In this document: piece after piece, positions 7,184 to 12,737 of the stretch | Layout: the number at the start of each line of letters is the position of its first letter | How positions within the stretch are numbered: position 1 is the stretch's first letter | Program-made: the position numbers and the translations under genes | Source: Motiliproteus sp036964625 | GTDB lineage: Bacteria > Pseudomonadota > Gammaproteobacteria > Pseudomonadales > Balneatricaceae | Reading direction: 5' to 3' | Assembly (NCBI GenBank): GCA_036964625.1 | Contig: JBALTG010000101.1 | Span: 1 to 16,760 of the forward strand | Length of the DNA: 16,760 nt | The notes under the pieces: model-generated | Told to the model about the DNA's origin: nothing | Databases searched by the model: none | Seen by the model: the letters and a program-made list of their open reading frames with translations, nothing else

Positions 7184-7504
7184 TTATTTGGTTTTATCGC
7201 AGCCCGAACAGCCCTGAGCGATATTGGGGTTGTCGAAGGTAAAGCCACGCCGACCGTCCTCTTCGACGAAGTCGACCCGTACCCCTTCCAGCTGGCTGAC
7301 GCTGTCGATATCCACAAACAGCGATAAGCCCTGACACGCGATGATCTGATCGTCACTGGCCGGAGAGTCTTCCAGCCGAATGACGTATTTCAGACCGGAG
7401 CACGCACTGCCCATAACACCCACCCGCAACCCCTTAGGCGCCGATGGCCTGGCCTTGATGGCGTCCTGGATAGTACTGAGTGCCTGATCGGTAAAATGCA
7501 GCAT
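7184..7504 (-). CDS. iscA(nif): Nif-specific IscA/HesB-like A-type Fe-S protein
   Basis: A-type proteins carry or transfer iron and Fe-S clusters; the nif-located copy commonly sits first, before nifU. The 106-residue protein has the normal length and C35 in GSACSGLKY. Its C-terminal pair is C99-S-G-C102, followed by only four residues. Canonical IscA ends in CGCGxSF with cysteines two apart, so the CxxC spacing here is a noticeable variation. The start ATG 7504 has an AGGTGGG ribosome site. It is the first gene after the sigma-54 promoter, about 30 bases from the expected transcription start, so it leads the eight-gene operon. Confidence 0.9.
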   Translation of the reverse strand: MLHFTDQALSTIQDAIKARPSAPKGLRVGVMGSACSGLKYVIRLEDSPASDDQIIACQGLSLFVDIDSVSQLEGVRVDFVEEDGRRGFTFDNPNIAQGCSGCDKTK

Positions 7505-7546
7505 GTGCCACCCACCTCTGTTAACTATTAATCACAGATGATCAAT

Positions 7547-7562
7547 TGCAAAGCGGGTGCCA
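7547..7562 (-). promoter_or_regulatory. Sigma-54 (-24/-12) promoter of the nif operon
   Basis: Read on the minus strand the site is TGGCAC-CCGCT-TTGCA, a perfect match to the sigma-54 consensus TGGCAC-N5-TTGC(A/T) with the invariant GG and GC ten bases apart. It lies 43 bases upstream of the iscA start. NifA bound at the upstream sites would activate transcription from it, with initiation expected near 7535. Confidence 0.93.
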
Positions 7563-7634
7563 GAGCTCAAAGAATTTATAGGTGATTGTTTTTTATGGAT
7601 TACAATTCGAAAAAAGAGAAAGACAGGAAAAAAT

Positions 7635-7650
7635 TGTGGGATTTGTGACA
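7635..7650. promoter_or_regulatory. NifA upstream activator site, proximal
   Basis: This is a TGT-N10-ACA site, the NifA recognition pattern, centred about 80 bases upstream of the -24 element, which is the usual distance. An AT-rich stretch (about 7570-7634) lies between it and the promoter, where an IHF bend is often found; I see no exact IHF consensus there. Confidence 0.8.
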
Positions 7651-7677
7651 AAGACGGATCGGCCCGGCCAACCGCTT

Positions 7678-7693
7678 TGTCACGATGACAACA
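7678..7693. promoter_or_regulatory. NifA upstream activator site, distal
   Basis: A second TGT-N10-ACA site lies 43 bases beyond the first, four bases from the stop codon of the SIR2-like gene. The two sites are linked by an inverted repeat (GTGACAAAG at 7645-7653 and CTTTGTCAC at 7675-7683), so parts of both sites lie in mirror-image arms. Confidence 0.8.
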
Positions 7694-7697
7694 AAAC

Positions 7698-8606
7698 CTA
7701 GGAGGCTGCGGCCGACGTTACCGCCACCGCGTCACGGTGATTCCCGGACCGGCTCTCAGCCACTCCCTCAACCCCTTCTTCAATTAAAAAACGGGTGAAC
7801 GCTTGCAGCGGCTGATCGATAATCTCCAGTTTCATCCGTTTACAAAAACGCTGCTCTTTGTCGCTCGGATCGGTTAGAAACACCCAGCCGCGAGGTTCGC
7901 TCGCACCATAACTGATATCCGATACCAGCATCCGTTCGGTATCCCGATTTAACGCGACGCCCAGCAGCAGATATTGCTTACCCATTCGATACTTTTTAAT
8001 AAAGTCAGGGATCGCAAAGCCCCCCATCAACTCGGTCAGGTAATCGACGAAATCGGCATCCGAGGCGATATAACTCGGTTCGGGCAACGGCGCCCCCAAC
8101 GGCTTAAACAGAATCGGCAGCGCCGTATCGATCTGATCCTCTGAGATCGCCCGGTAGTCGCTGCCATCGTATTCAAACAACAGGAACCGCTTGGCTTTTT
8201 CCATAATTCTGGAGGTGCCGAGAATCAGCGTATGGGGGCGATCGGCATTGCTGTCCAGCAACTGCAGATCCCGATTCAGATCCACCACCCAATGCGGGGC
8301 CAATGCCGCCAACGCATCGTGCAATGGCGCCCGCGTCCAAGGCCGGTTGTAAACCCCGTTCAAAAACCGCGCGACCGCCGCCTGGCCACGGCGCTGTTCG
8401 ACATGTTGGGCCGCACGCGAGAACTCGTACATCAGTCGCGGCATCATTTCACGGCCATTATTCATCGCCAGAATCAAGCTTCGATTGTCCGCCGGAATCG
8501 GCTGCTGGGTTTGCGGATCGACCGAACCCTCCAAAGCCCCTGGACCCAAGATCGGCACCAGTGTTGCCGCCGTTAACGCAGTTCGTAATTGTTGAAAATC
8601 GGTCAT
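7698..8606 (-). CDS. SIR2-like protein of the nif region
   Basis: The 302-residue cytoplasmic protein begins with LVPILGPGALEG, resembling the N-terminal nucleotide-binding motif of SIR2-like proteins (Rossmann type, often seen as LGAG). Other compatible segments are HWVVDLNRDLQLLD, a PILFKPLGAP strand-turn, YLTELMGGFAIPDFIKKYRMGKQYLLLGVALNRDTERML and RGWVFLTDP. There is no CxxC zinc pair as in true Sir2 deacetylases, so it belongs to the broader SIR2-like families found in defence and unknown-function proteins. ATG 8606 has a GAGGTG site. The stop abuts the distal NifA site of the downstream operon. Its role in nitrogen fixation is unknown; NAD binding or hydrolysis is inference only. Confidence 0.72.
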   Translation of the reverse strand: MTDFQQLRTALTAATLVPILGPGALEGSVDPQTQQPIPADNRSLILAMNNGREMMPRLMYEFSRAAQHVEQRRGQAAVARFLNGVYNRPWTRAPLHDALAALAPHWVVDLNRDLQLLDSNADRPHTLILGTSRIMEKAKRFLLFEYDGSDYRAISEDQIDTALPILFKPLGAPLPEPSYIASDADFVDYLTELMGGFAIPDFIKKYRMGKQYLLLGVALNRDTERMLVSDISYGASEPRGWVFLTDPSDKEQRFCKRMKLEIIDQPLQAFTRFLIEEGVEGVAESRSGNHRDAVAVTSAAAS

Positions 8607-8659
8607 GTCGCACCTCAGATTGCAGTTGGTTAGTGATGGCCACTAGTTTGTGGTTACAG

Positions 8660-8675
8660 TGCAATAAGCAGTCCA
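8660..8675 (-). promoter_or_regulatory. Possible sigma-54 promoter of the SIR2-like gene
   Basis: On the minus strand the site reads TGGACT-GCTTA-TTGCA. The GG and GC invariants are ten bases apart and the -12 box is perfect, but the -24 box matches only half of TGGCAC. It lies 54 bases before the start codon, like the other candidate promoters here. No TGT-N10-ACA site was found within 150 bases upstream. Confidence 0.45.
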
Positions 8676-8828
8676 ACTGGCCATAGGTTCCGGCTGGGTG
8701 ACGCAGATGTCGGACTTAGGATCAGGGGCGTATATAACCCTGAAGGCCCCGGTGCCTGGAGTCGATCCCGCTAATCCCTGTGCTAGACTGAAAAACGGCG
8801 TCCCAACGAGGTAGGCGCGGCAGAGGTC

Positions 8829-8860
8829 CTGCTGCGCACAAGGTGCGCTTGAAACAGCAG
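8829..8860 (+). other. Hairpin in the GST leader
   Basis: A short stem of GCGCAC and GTGCGC with a three-base loop is enclosed by a second pairing, CTGCT with AGCAG, with seven unpaired bases on one side. It ends 13 bases before the AAGGAG ribosome site. It could influence leader stability or translation. There is no T-run, so it is not an obvious terminator. The rest of 8607-8883 holds only weak promoter-like sequences, for example TGTGCTAGACT near 8780-8790. Confidence 0.5.
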
Positions 8861-8883
8861 ATAACTATAAAAAGGAGCTAATC

Positions 8884-9519
8884 ATGAGTCAGCCTATCGT
8901 TTACGGTGATGCCATCAGTACCTATGTCCGCTCAGTCCGCCTGGCCCTGGAGGAGAAGGGAATACCCCACGAACTCGTGTCTGTGGATCTAATCAAGGGG
9001 GAGCACCAAGGCGTAGACCATCTGGCCCGCAATCCCTGGGGGAAAATGCCCGCTTTTGAGCATGAGGGTCACCTGCTCTATGAATCATCGGCGATTGTGC
9101 GTTATATCGACGCTGCGTTTTCAGGCCCTGCGTTAATGCCAGCCTCTGCGGTTGATTGTATTCGGGTCAACCAGGTGATGGGGATCCTGGACAGCTTCGG
9201 CTATCCGGCGTCCATTACCGATATTTTTATCCCGCGGGTACTGGTGCCCTCCCTGGGCGGTCAGACCGACGAAGCTCTAATAACCGCAGCGCTTCCTAAG
9301 GCTGAATTGTTCCTCGACGAAATCGGTCGCCTGATGGCATCAGACCCGTATTTCGGCGGTGCCAATGTGAGTCTGGCTGATCTTTACGTGCTGCCGGTGC
9401 TGACCTACTTGCGCGCCACTCCGGAAGGGCAAGCCATGATTGACGCCCGCCCCAGGATCGCAGAGTGGATGGGCCGCATGAACTCTCGTGCCAGCGTGCA
9501 GGCCGTGATGCCTGCTTAA
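8884..9519 (+). CDS. Glutathione S-transferase family protein
   Basis: This 211-residue protein has the thioredoxin-fold N-terminal domain of GSTs: IVYGDAISTYVRSVRLALEEKGI, the cis-proline segment GKMPAFEHEG (NPWGKMPAF), and LYESSAIVRYID, where Glu and Ser bind the glutathione gamma-glutamyl group. An all-helical C-terminal domain contains YFGGANVSLADLYVLPVL, with the conserved Asp N-capping box. The catalytic residue is probably Ser or Tyr near residues 13-14, which is not certain. AAGGAG precedes ATG 8884 by six bases. GST-like genes occur in other nif regions; whether this one serves nitrogenase or general redox and detoxification is unknown. No convincing nif promoter was found in front of it. 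Confidence 0.9.
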   Translation: MSQPIVYGDAISTYVRSVRLALEEKGIPHELVSVDLIKGEHQGVDHLARNPWGKMPAFEHEGHLLYESSAIVRYIDAAFSGPALMPASAVDCIRVNQVMGILDSFGYPASITDIFIPRVLVPSLGGQTDEALITAALPKAELFLDEIGRLMASDPYFGGANVSLADLYVLPVLTYLRATPEGQAMIDARPRIAEWMGRMNSRASVQAVMPA

Positions 9520-9561
9520 ATTGCATTTTGTCCTACAGACACGGGGTTGGCAGAAAGCGCT

Positions 9562-9690
9562 TCACCCGTGAGCAGTCTTGACTCGCGGGCAAAGCTCACC
9601 GCATCCGTATTCGATCACGACCTCCTCGTCGCGCAGGATCAACTGGCAAGCCAGTCGGTGGAGGGGGGGTAAATCATCGCTATGTAGGAG
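9562..9690 (-). pseudogene. 3' remnant of a 2Fe-2S ferredoxin gene
   Basis: On the minus strand, a frame ending at TGA 9562-9564 reads about 41 codons that include LPPLHRLACQLILRDEEVV. The RLACQ motif with a following beta-strand is typical of the C-terminus of plant/adrenodoxin-type 2Fe-2S ferredoxins, where this Cys is the fourth cluster ligand. No start, no upstream C-x4-C-x2-C cluster and an in-frame stop just upstream show that only the tail remains. It is not a copy of the ferredoxin gene at 10673, whose tail differs. The missing 5' part corresponds to where the hairpin cluster begins. Confidence 0.55.
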
Positions 9691-9719
9691 TTAGTTGCTG
9701 TAGAAGATGAGAGAAGGAC

Positions 9720-9855
9720 AGCGGTCCCTTCGGCTCGATATCGACGTTTGCGCCCTCTCGGGCACCTTAAGGATATGCGCCGCCATATCCTTAAGAATCC
9801 AAGCCGGCCCCAACCAAACCGCCCTTCGGGTACGCGCTTCGCGCTATCCGCCTCC
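9720..9855. repeat. Hairpin cluster, possible dispersed structured repeat
   Basis: Several tight inverted repeats lie within about 135 bases: CCCTTCGG-type loops near 9726-9732 and 9831-9837, GCCC-TCTC-GGGC at 9752-9763, a perfect 12-base-arm palindrome at 9766-9795 and GCGC-TTC-GCGC near 9837-9847. Open frames here have skewed Arg/Ala-rich composition and do not look like protein. The series of short GC hairpins with UUCG-like loops suggests a structured repeat element or RNA. The cluster abuts the end of the TusA-like gene. Confidence 0.55.
9766..9795. repeat. Perfect 12-bp-arm palindrome
   Basis: CTTAAGGATATG and CATATCCTTAAG are exact inverted repeats around a six-base CGCCGC loop. No T-run follows on either strand, so it is not a typical intrinsic terminator. 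It may be a protein-binding site or the core of a mobile repeat. Confidence 0.85.
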
Positions 9856-10317
9856 CTTGCAGTCGCGCTGGCTGAAGTCAAAACGGCTGGCCATCCCCGC
9901 TATCGGAGTAAAGATCACCCTTAGCCGATCATCGGCAAGCACTTCGACCCGCCAGGTAAAAAAATCCTGGATGCGATCGTACAAGCCCTGTGGCTCGAAG
10001 CTATTGATCATAACCAACCTTTCGCCGCTCGCAGCGATGCGCTCCAGACCTGCCATCGCATTCTGCATGGGTACTGGGCAGGTGCAACCGCAACTGTCGA
10101 ATTCGATAATGGCATCGTCACCGCAGCGGTACTGCCAGAACGCTAAGCTGGCTCCGGCTAAGTACAGGGCCTGTTTACTTATTTCAGTCACAATCACTCC
10201 CTCTTCGCTGGCCTGCAGGGTGCAATAGCCGGCCTCTATTGGCATCGTGACTCGTACCAGGGTACGTTCGCGTTCCGATCGTAGCGCTCTGTCGATCGAC
10301 AGGGTCAGATCAGTCAC
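9844..10317 (-). CDS. TusA-like sulfur-carrier-domain protein
   Basis: The C-terminal half carries a TusA-like pattern: FDSCGCTCPVPMQNAMAGLERI (the CP.P motif of sulfur carriers, here with extra cysteines as C-x-C-x-C-P), then a Gly-strand and SFEPQGLYDRIQDF. The N-terminal part of about 70 residues has no recognised domain. The frame is open from a TTG at 10389 (181 aa), which overlaps the upstream 66-aa ORF by 46 bases. I chose GTG 10317 (157 aa), which begins after that ORF stops, although its ribosome site is poor. TusA-family proteins accept persulfide from cysteine desulfurases, so a role in sulfur supply for nitrogenase cofactors is a reasonable inference but unproven. The 3' end runs into the hairpin cluster. 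Confidence 0.6.
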   Translation of the reverse strand: MTDLTLSIDRALRSERERTLVRVTMPIEAGYCTLQASEEGVIVTEISKQALYLAGASLAFWQYRCGDDAIIEFDSCGCTCPVPMQNAMAGLERIAASGERLVMINSFEPQGLYDRIQDFFTWRVEVLADDRLRVIFTPIAGMASRFDFSQRDCKGGG

Positions 10318-10343
10318 CGCAAAGGATTCTATCCCTTCTCGAT

Positions 10344-10544
10344 TTAGCCAACCATAACCTGTGACATTAGCCGGTGGTATTCCGCACAAAACAGCCCAGA
10401 AATGTTGGGTTTGTCCACAAAGCCACAGTCAGCGGGCGTGTGGCGGTCGGCACAGGGCGCATCGGGCTTAGCGCCGTGTTCTAAGTCAGCACTCGGCAGC
10501 ATGGATAACAGGCCACCCGGGTCAATACCCAGACCTTCACACAT
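10344..10544 (-). CDS. Small four-cysteine protein, unknown function
   Basis: The 66-residue product has four cysteines at 2, 31, 40 and 53, three of them in a C-x8-C-x12-C arrangement ending in FCAEYH. This could bind a metal or Fe-S cluster. I do not recognise the family. The ATG at 10544 follows an in-frame TGA and has only a weak AAGGT site. The frame is continuous and its composition looks protein-like rather than random. It ends just before the TusA-like gene in the same direction, and the two could form a small operon divergent from ferredoxin-cowN. It might alternatively be the remains of a longer gene with the TusA-like ORF as a frameshifted continuation. Confidence 0.5.
   Translation of the reverse strand: MCEGLGIDPGGLLSMLPSADLEHGAKPDAPCADRHTPADCGFVDKPNISGLFCAEYHRLMSQVMVG
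10412..10427. promoter_or_regulatory. Possible distant NifA site
   Basis: TGT-N10-ACA occurs here, about 180 bases upstream of the candidate sigma-54 promoter of the ferredoxin-cowN pair and inside the 66-aa ORF. The distance is larger than usual and one chance match is possible. Confidence 0.3.
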
Positions 10545-10603
10545 GCACCTTCAAACACACTTGGCCGCCGCCGAAGCAACTTAATGAATACACCGGGGTA
10601 AAG

Positions 10604-10619
10604 AGGAATAGTCCTTGCA
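10604..10619 (+). promoter_or_regulatory. Possible sigma-54 promoter of ferredoxin-cowN
   Basis: AGGAAT-AGTCC-TTGCA keeps the GG and GC ten bases apart and has a perfect -12 box, but a half-matching -24 box. It lies 53 bases before the ferredoxin ATG. Control by NifA and sigma-54 would fit the cowN function. Confidence 0.55.
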
Positions 10620-10672
10620 AAGTCGGTTCACCAAGCCTTAAACCGGACCAAAATTTTAATGGAGGAGTAGTG

Positions 10673-11071
10673 ATGACAGAGCCACGGCTGTGGGTCAGAG
10701 TGTCTGACAAATACCGGATCGGCAACGATAGCGTAGCGATCGAAGCAACAGCAACCGAAGCTACCGCAACAGCAGCAGCAACCGCAGTCACGATCACGGA
10801 GAACAAACCCTTTGAGGTCGAGATACGCAGCAGCGGTGAGATCCTGCAGGTGCCCGCCGATCGTACCCTGGTGGAGGTTCTGCAACAGAGTGGCTTACCG
10901 ATACCGCGCAACTGCCCCCGCAGCTTTTGCGGTGGCTGTGCGGTAACGGTACTTGAAGGGGATGTTGAACACAGAGATACCAGCCTGCCGGATCAGCTGC
11001 GTAACGAGATGGGCAAGATGCTCAGCTGTGTCTCCCGTGCCAAGAGTGCGAGACTGGTGCTGGACCTATGA
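10673..11071 (+). CDS. 2Fe-2S ferredoxin with low-complexity N-terminal extension
   Basis: The C-terminal 85 or so residues form a 2Fe-2S domain of the type fused to phthalate dioxygenase/vanillate demethylase reductases: NCPRSFCGGCAVTVLEG gives C-x4-C-x2-C, VEHRDTSL follows, and the fourth cysteine lies in SCVSRAKSARLVLDL. Here it is a stand-alone protein without the FMN/NAD domains. The N-terminus is unusual: about 20 family-unlike residues, then an Ala/Thr/Glu linker at residues 24-42 encoded by imperfect GCA/ACC triplets. ATG 10673 follows a strong GGAGGAG at 10661-10667. It overlaps cowN by ATGA, so the two are translationally coupled. It probably donates or accepts electrons in a nitrogenase-linked step. 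Confidence 0.85.
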   Translation: MTEPRLWVRVSDKYRIGNDSVAIEATATEATATAAATAVTITENKPFEVEIRSSGEILQVPADRTLVEVLQQSGLPIPRNCPRSFCGGCAVTVLEGDVEHRDTSLPDQLRNEMGKMLSCVSRAKSARLVLDL

Positions 11072-11361
11072 AGACTGTCGATACTGAACAGCTAGTCCTC
11101 GACCGTTACCGGTCATTCTGTGGTCTGGACTGCCAGGCGCGAGCCGAACATCTGGTTAGGTATATCTGCACGCTATCCAAGCAGCAGGAGGCCGATAATC
11201 CATTCTGGATCCTGTTTACCAAAAAAGCGGAAGCAGAAAACGGCCCTGATGCGCTGTTACTGGTGCATACCACTGTTTTTTATATGCGCGAACTGCTGGA
11301 AAAGCACCATGATAGCGAAGGTTTAAAGCTGCTGGATGAGATAGAAACAGACTGCTGTTAG
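11068..11361 (+). CDS. cowN: CowN, CO-protection protein for nitrogenase
   Basis: CowN sustains Mo-nitrogenase-dependent growth when carbon monoxide is present and protects the enzyme directly. The 97-residue product follows the family: an early RYRSFCGLDC segment, NPFWILFTKK, GPDALLLVHT, then a helix (RELLEKHHDSEGLKLLDEIE) ending in the characteristic terminal CC. Its ATG overlaps the ferredoxin stop. A hairpin follows the stop codon. Recognition rests on the C-terminal pattern and length, which match CowN as I recall it. Confidence 0.9.
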   Translation: MKTVDTEQLVLDRYRSFCGLDCQARAEHLVRYICTLSKQQEADNPFWILFTKKAEAENGPDALLLVHTTVFYMRELLEKHHDSEGLKLLDEIETDCC

Positions 11362-11387
11362 CGACACCTCGGGATCGCCGGTCGCTA
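11359..11387. terminator. Hairpin between convergent cowN and phzF-like genes
   Basis: TAGCGAC and GTCGCTA form seven-base inverted arms, extendable past a bulged A. It sits in the 36-base gap between the ends of two convergent genes, so it could stop transcription in both directions. There is no T-run, so the call is tentative. Confidence 0.35.
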
Positions 11388-11397
11388 CAGCCGGTCG

Positions 11398-12261
11398 TCA
11401 AATGTCGATGACCACGTCAGTGATCGATTTTGCAACGCCACCGGCCATTAGCGAGGTAATCCCTGCGGGGCTGATTTCAAGCGTTACGTCGATGACACTG
11501 GGGGACGGGGGTCGCATCAAATAGCCTTGTTCAATCGTAAAGTGGTCTTTTTTGATGGCCATTTGGTCATATAAATAACACGCCATAGGACCCGCAGCCA
11601 TGCCTGTCCCCGCTTCTTCATCAATTCCGTAACGTGGCGCCAGCATCCGGGTAGCGACATCCCTGCCCGGCGTGTGGGTCTGGGTTGTAAAAATATAATA
11701 CCCAATCAGATCCAGGCTTTCTGATACCGACTTGATTGCCTCGTAATTTATCTCAAGCTGGGCTAAATCCTGTTGATTTTTAACCCCTACTACAACAAAT
11801 GAGTTGCCCGTATTGACCCATTTCGGCGCCAGAAGCAATTGCTGCTCGGTCAAACCCAGGGAGTCGAGTATCGCAGTGTGATAGCTTTCGACCTCCGTGT
11901 ATTGGGGTGCCCGTTGCTCCATAAAGGCCATGCCATCCTTTATCAGAACTTTGCGCGTGCCATCAATCGTCTCTTTTGACGACCAGCCTTGGCCGATACG
12001 CCCTGTTTGAGCCAGATGACTGAATACGGCGACGGTGGCATGACCACAATGGGCGATTTGACGGCTGGGGGTAAAAAAATCCAGCTTAAAATCAGCCACC
12101 GACGAGGCGGACACGAAAGCTGTTTCAGAGAGTCCGACCGTTTTGGCGATGGTTAATCGTTGCTGATCCGTTAACGCGTCAGCGTCCAAGACAACCCCGG
12201 CAGGATTGCCGCCGAAGGCGCCGTCAATGAACGCATTCACCACATTAATGGTCACTTTCAT
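11398..12261 (-). CDS. PhzF-family isomerase-like protein
   Basis: This 287-residue protein belongs to the PhzF/diaminopimelate-epimerase fold. It shows the family start VNAFIDGAFGGNPAGVVLDAD, the GLSETAFV segment with the catalytic Glu of PhzF, the DFFTPSRQIAHCGHATVA motif and a second-half EEAGTGMAAGPMACYL glycine-rich loop. The physiological substrate of most such proteins is unknown, and there are no phenazine genes here. ATG 12261 follows AGGAG at normal spacing; the frame is open further upstream to 12327 without support. It lies 85 bases downstream of the DUF1127 gene on the same strand, convergent with cowN, and a LysR gene is divergent upstream. Confidence 0.9.
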   Translation of the reverse strand: MKVTINVVNAFIDGAFGGNPAGVVLDADALTDQQRLTIAKTVGLSETAFVSASSVADFKLDFFTPSRQIAHCGHATVAVFSHLAQTGRIGQGWSSKETIDGTRKVLIKDGMAFMEQRAPQYTEVESYHTAILDSLGLTEQQLLLAPKWVNTGNSFVVVGVKNQQDLAQLEINYEAIKSVSESLDLIGYYIFTTQTHTPGRDVATRMLAPRYGIDEEAGTGMAAGPMACYLYDQMAIKKDHFTIEQGYLMRPPSPSVIDVTLEISPAGITSLMAGGVAKSITDVVIDI

Positions 12262-12346
12262 ACTGTTCTCCTGTTTGGTTAACAACGCAGAGGCCACCGG
12301 GCTTAGTCGCCGACGATGCTGGCGCATGGGTTAAACAGCGCGCTGA

Positions 12347-12574
12347 CTAATCCTGCCAAAATGGCTTATCGGCCTCTGCAACCGCCTCAGCCAGACTGAC
12401 ACCGATATCGCTCAACTGATGCCGATCCAGCTGCAGCAACTGCCGGCGGGTGCGCCAATTGATATACCAGCGCTGCATGCGCAGTCTCCAGGGCTGGTGT
12501 AAGGACGTTTTCGGGGCCGTATCGCAGCCCTGATCTGGCAAACAATTTCTAACGCATAGCGTGGGGGTATTCAT
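12347..12574 (-). CDS. DUF1127 small protein
   Basis: The 75-residue protein has the DUF1127 (YjiS-like) C-terminal pattern: W-x-N-W-R-T-R-R-QLLQLDRHQLSDIGVSLAEAVAEADKPFWQD. This 40-residue region is rich in Arg and Leu, with the DIG and KPFW signatures. Members with this domain have been linked to RNA binding and metabolic regulation in other bacteria; the role here is unknown. The N-terminal 35 residues look variable and contain three cysteines. A GAGGA site precedes ATG 12574. It is divergent from the GcvA-like LysR gene and may be under its control together with the phzF-like gene. Confidence 0.88.
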   Translation of the reverse strand: MNTPTLCVRNCLPDQGCDTAPKTSLHQPWRLRMQRWYINWRTRRQLLQLDRHQLSDIGVSLAEAVAEADKPFWQD

Positions 12575-12698
12575 GCTATTGTCCTCGCTGTCTTAGGGTC
12601 ATAACCGCTAGGGCCTAAGTCTTATCGGCTACTTGATTGATGTAGTCGCTATCTTTGTCTAATTCGGCGAGACCGACAAACGAGTTATTTGCCGCTAT

Positions 12699-12717
12699 GA
12701 TTAAGAAAAACTTAATC
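12699..12717. promoter_or_regulatory. Candidate LysR operator
   Basis: GATTAAG-N5-CTTAATC is a perfect dyad with seven-base arms. It lies 20 bases before the LysR start and within the divergent intergenic region shared with the DUF1127 and phzF-like genes. The AT-rich dyad with an embedded T-N11-A fits LysR recognition, and autoregulation is likely by analogy. Confidence 0.55.
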
Positions 12718-12737
12718 GTATTGATAACAGGTTTGGC

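Noticed and set aside
7645..7683. Intrinsic terminator for the SIR2-like gene
   Set aside because: The dyad is explained by the two NifA sites, and the nearest T-run on the minus strand is about ten bases beyond the stem; kept only as a possible dual role.
8756..8772. Sigma-54 promoter for the GST gene
   Set aside because: GG-N10-GC is present, but both boxes otherwise match the consensus poorly and no NifA site lies upstream.
9639..10228. Overlapping open frames on both strands through the hairpin cluster
   Set aside because: Arg/Ala/Ser-skewed composition caused by palindromic GC repeats; the plus-strand frame also runs antisense to the TusA-like gene.
10606..10634. Divergent minus-strand sigma-54 promoter sharing the TTGCAA at 10615-10620
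   Set aside because: At the required ten-base spacing the -24 position reads TG instead of the invariant GG.
10537..10911. 124-codon minus-strand frame rich in Val, Ala and Cys
   Set aside because: It is the antisense shadow of the ferredoxin N-terminal triplet repeat.
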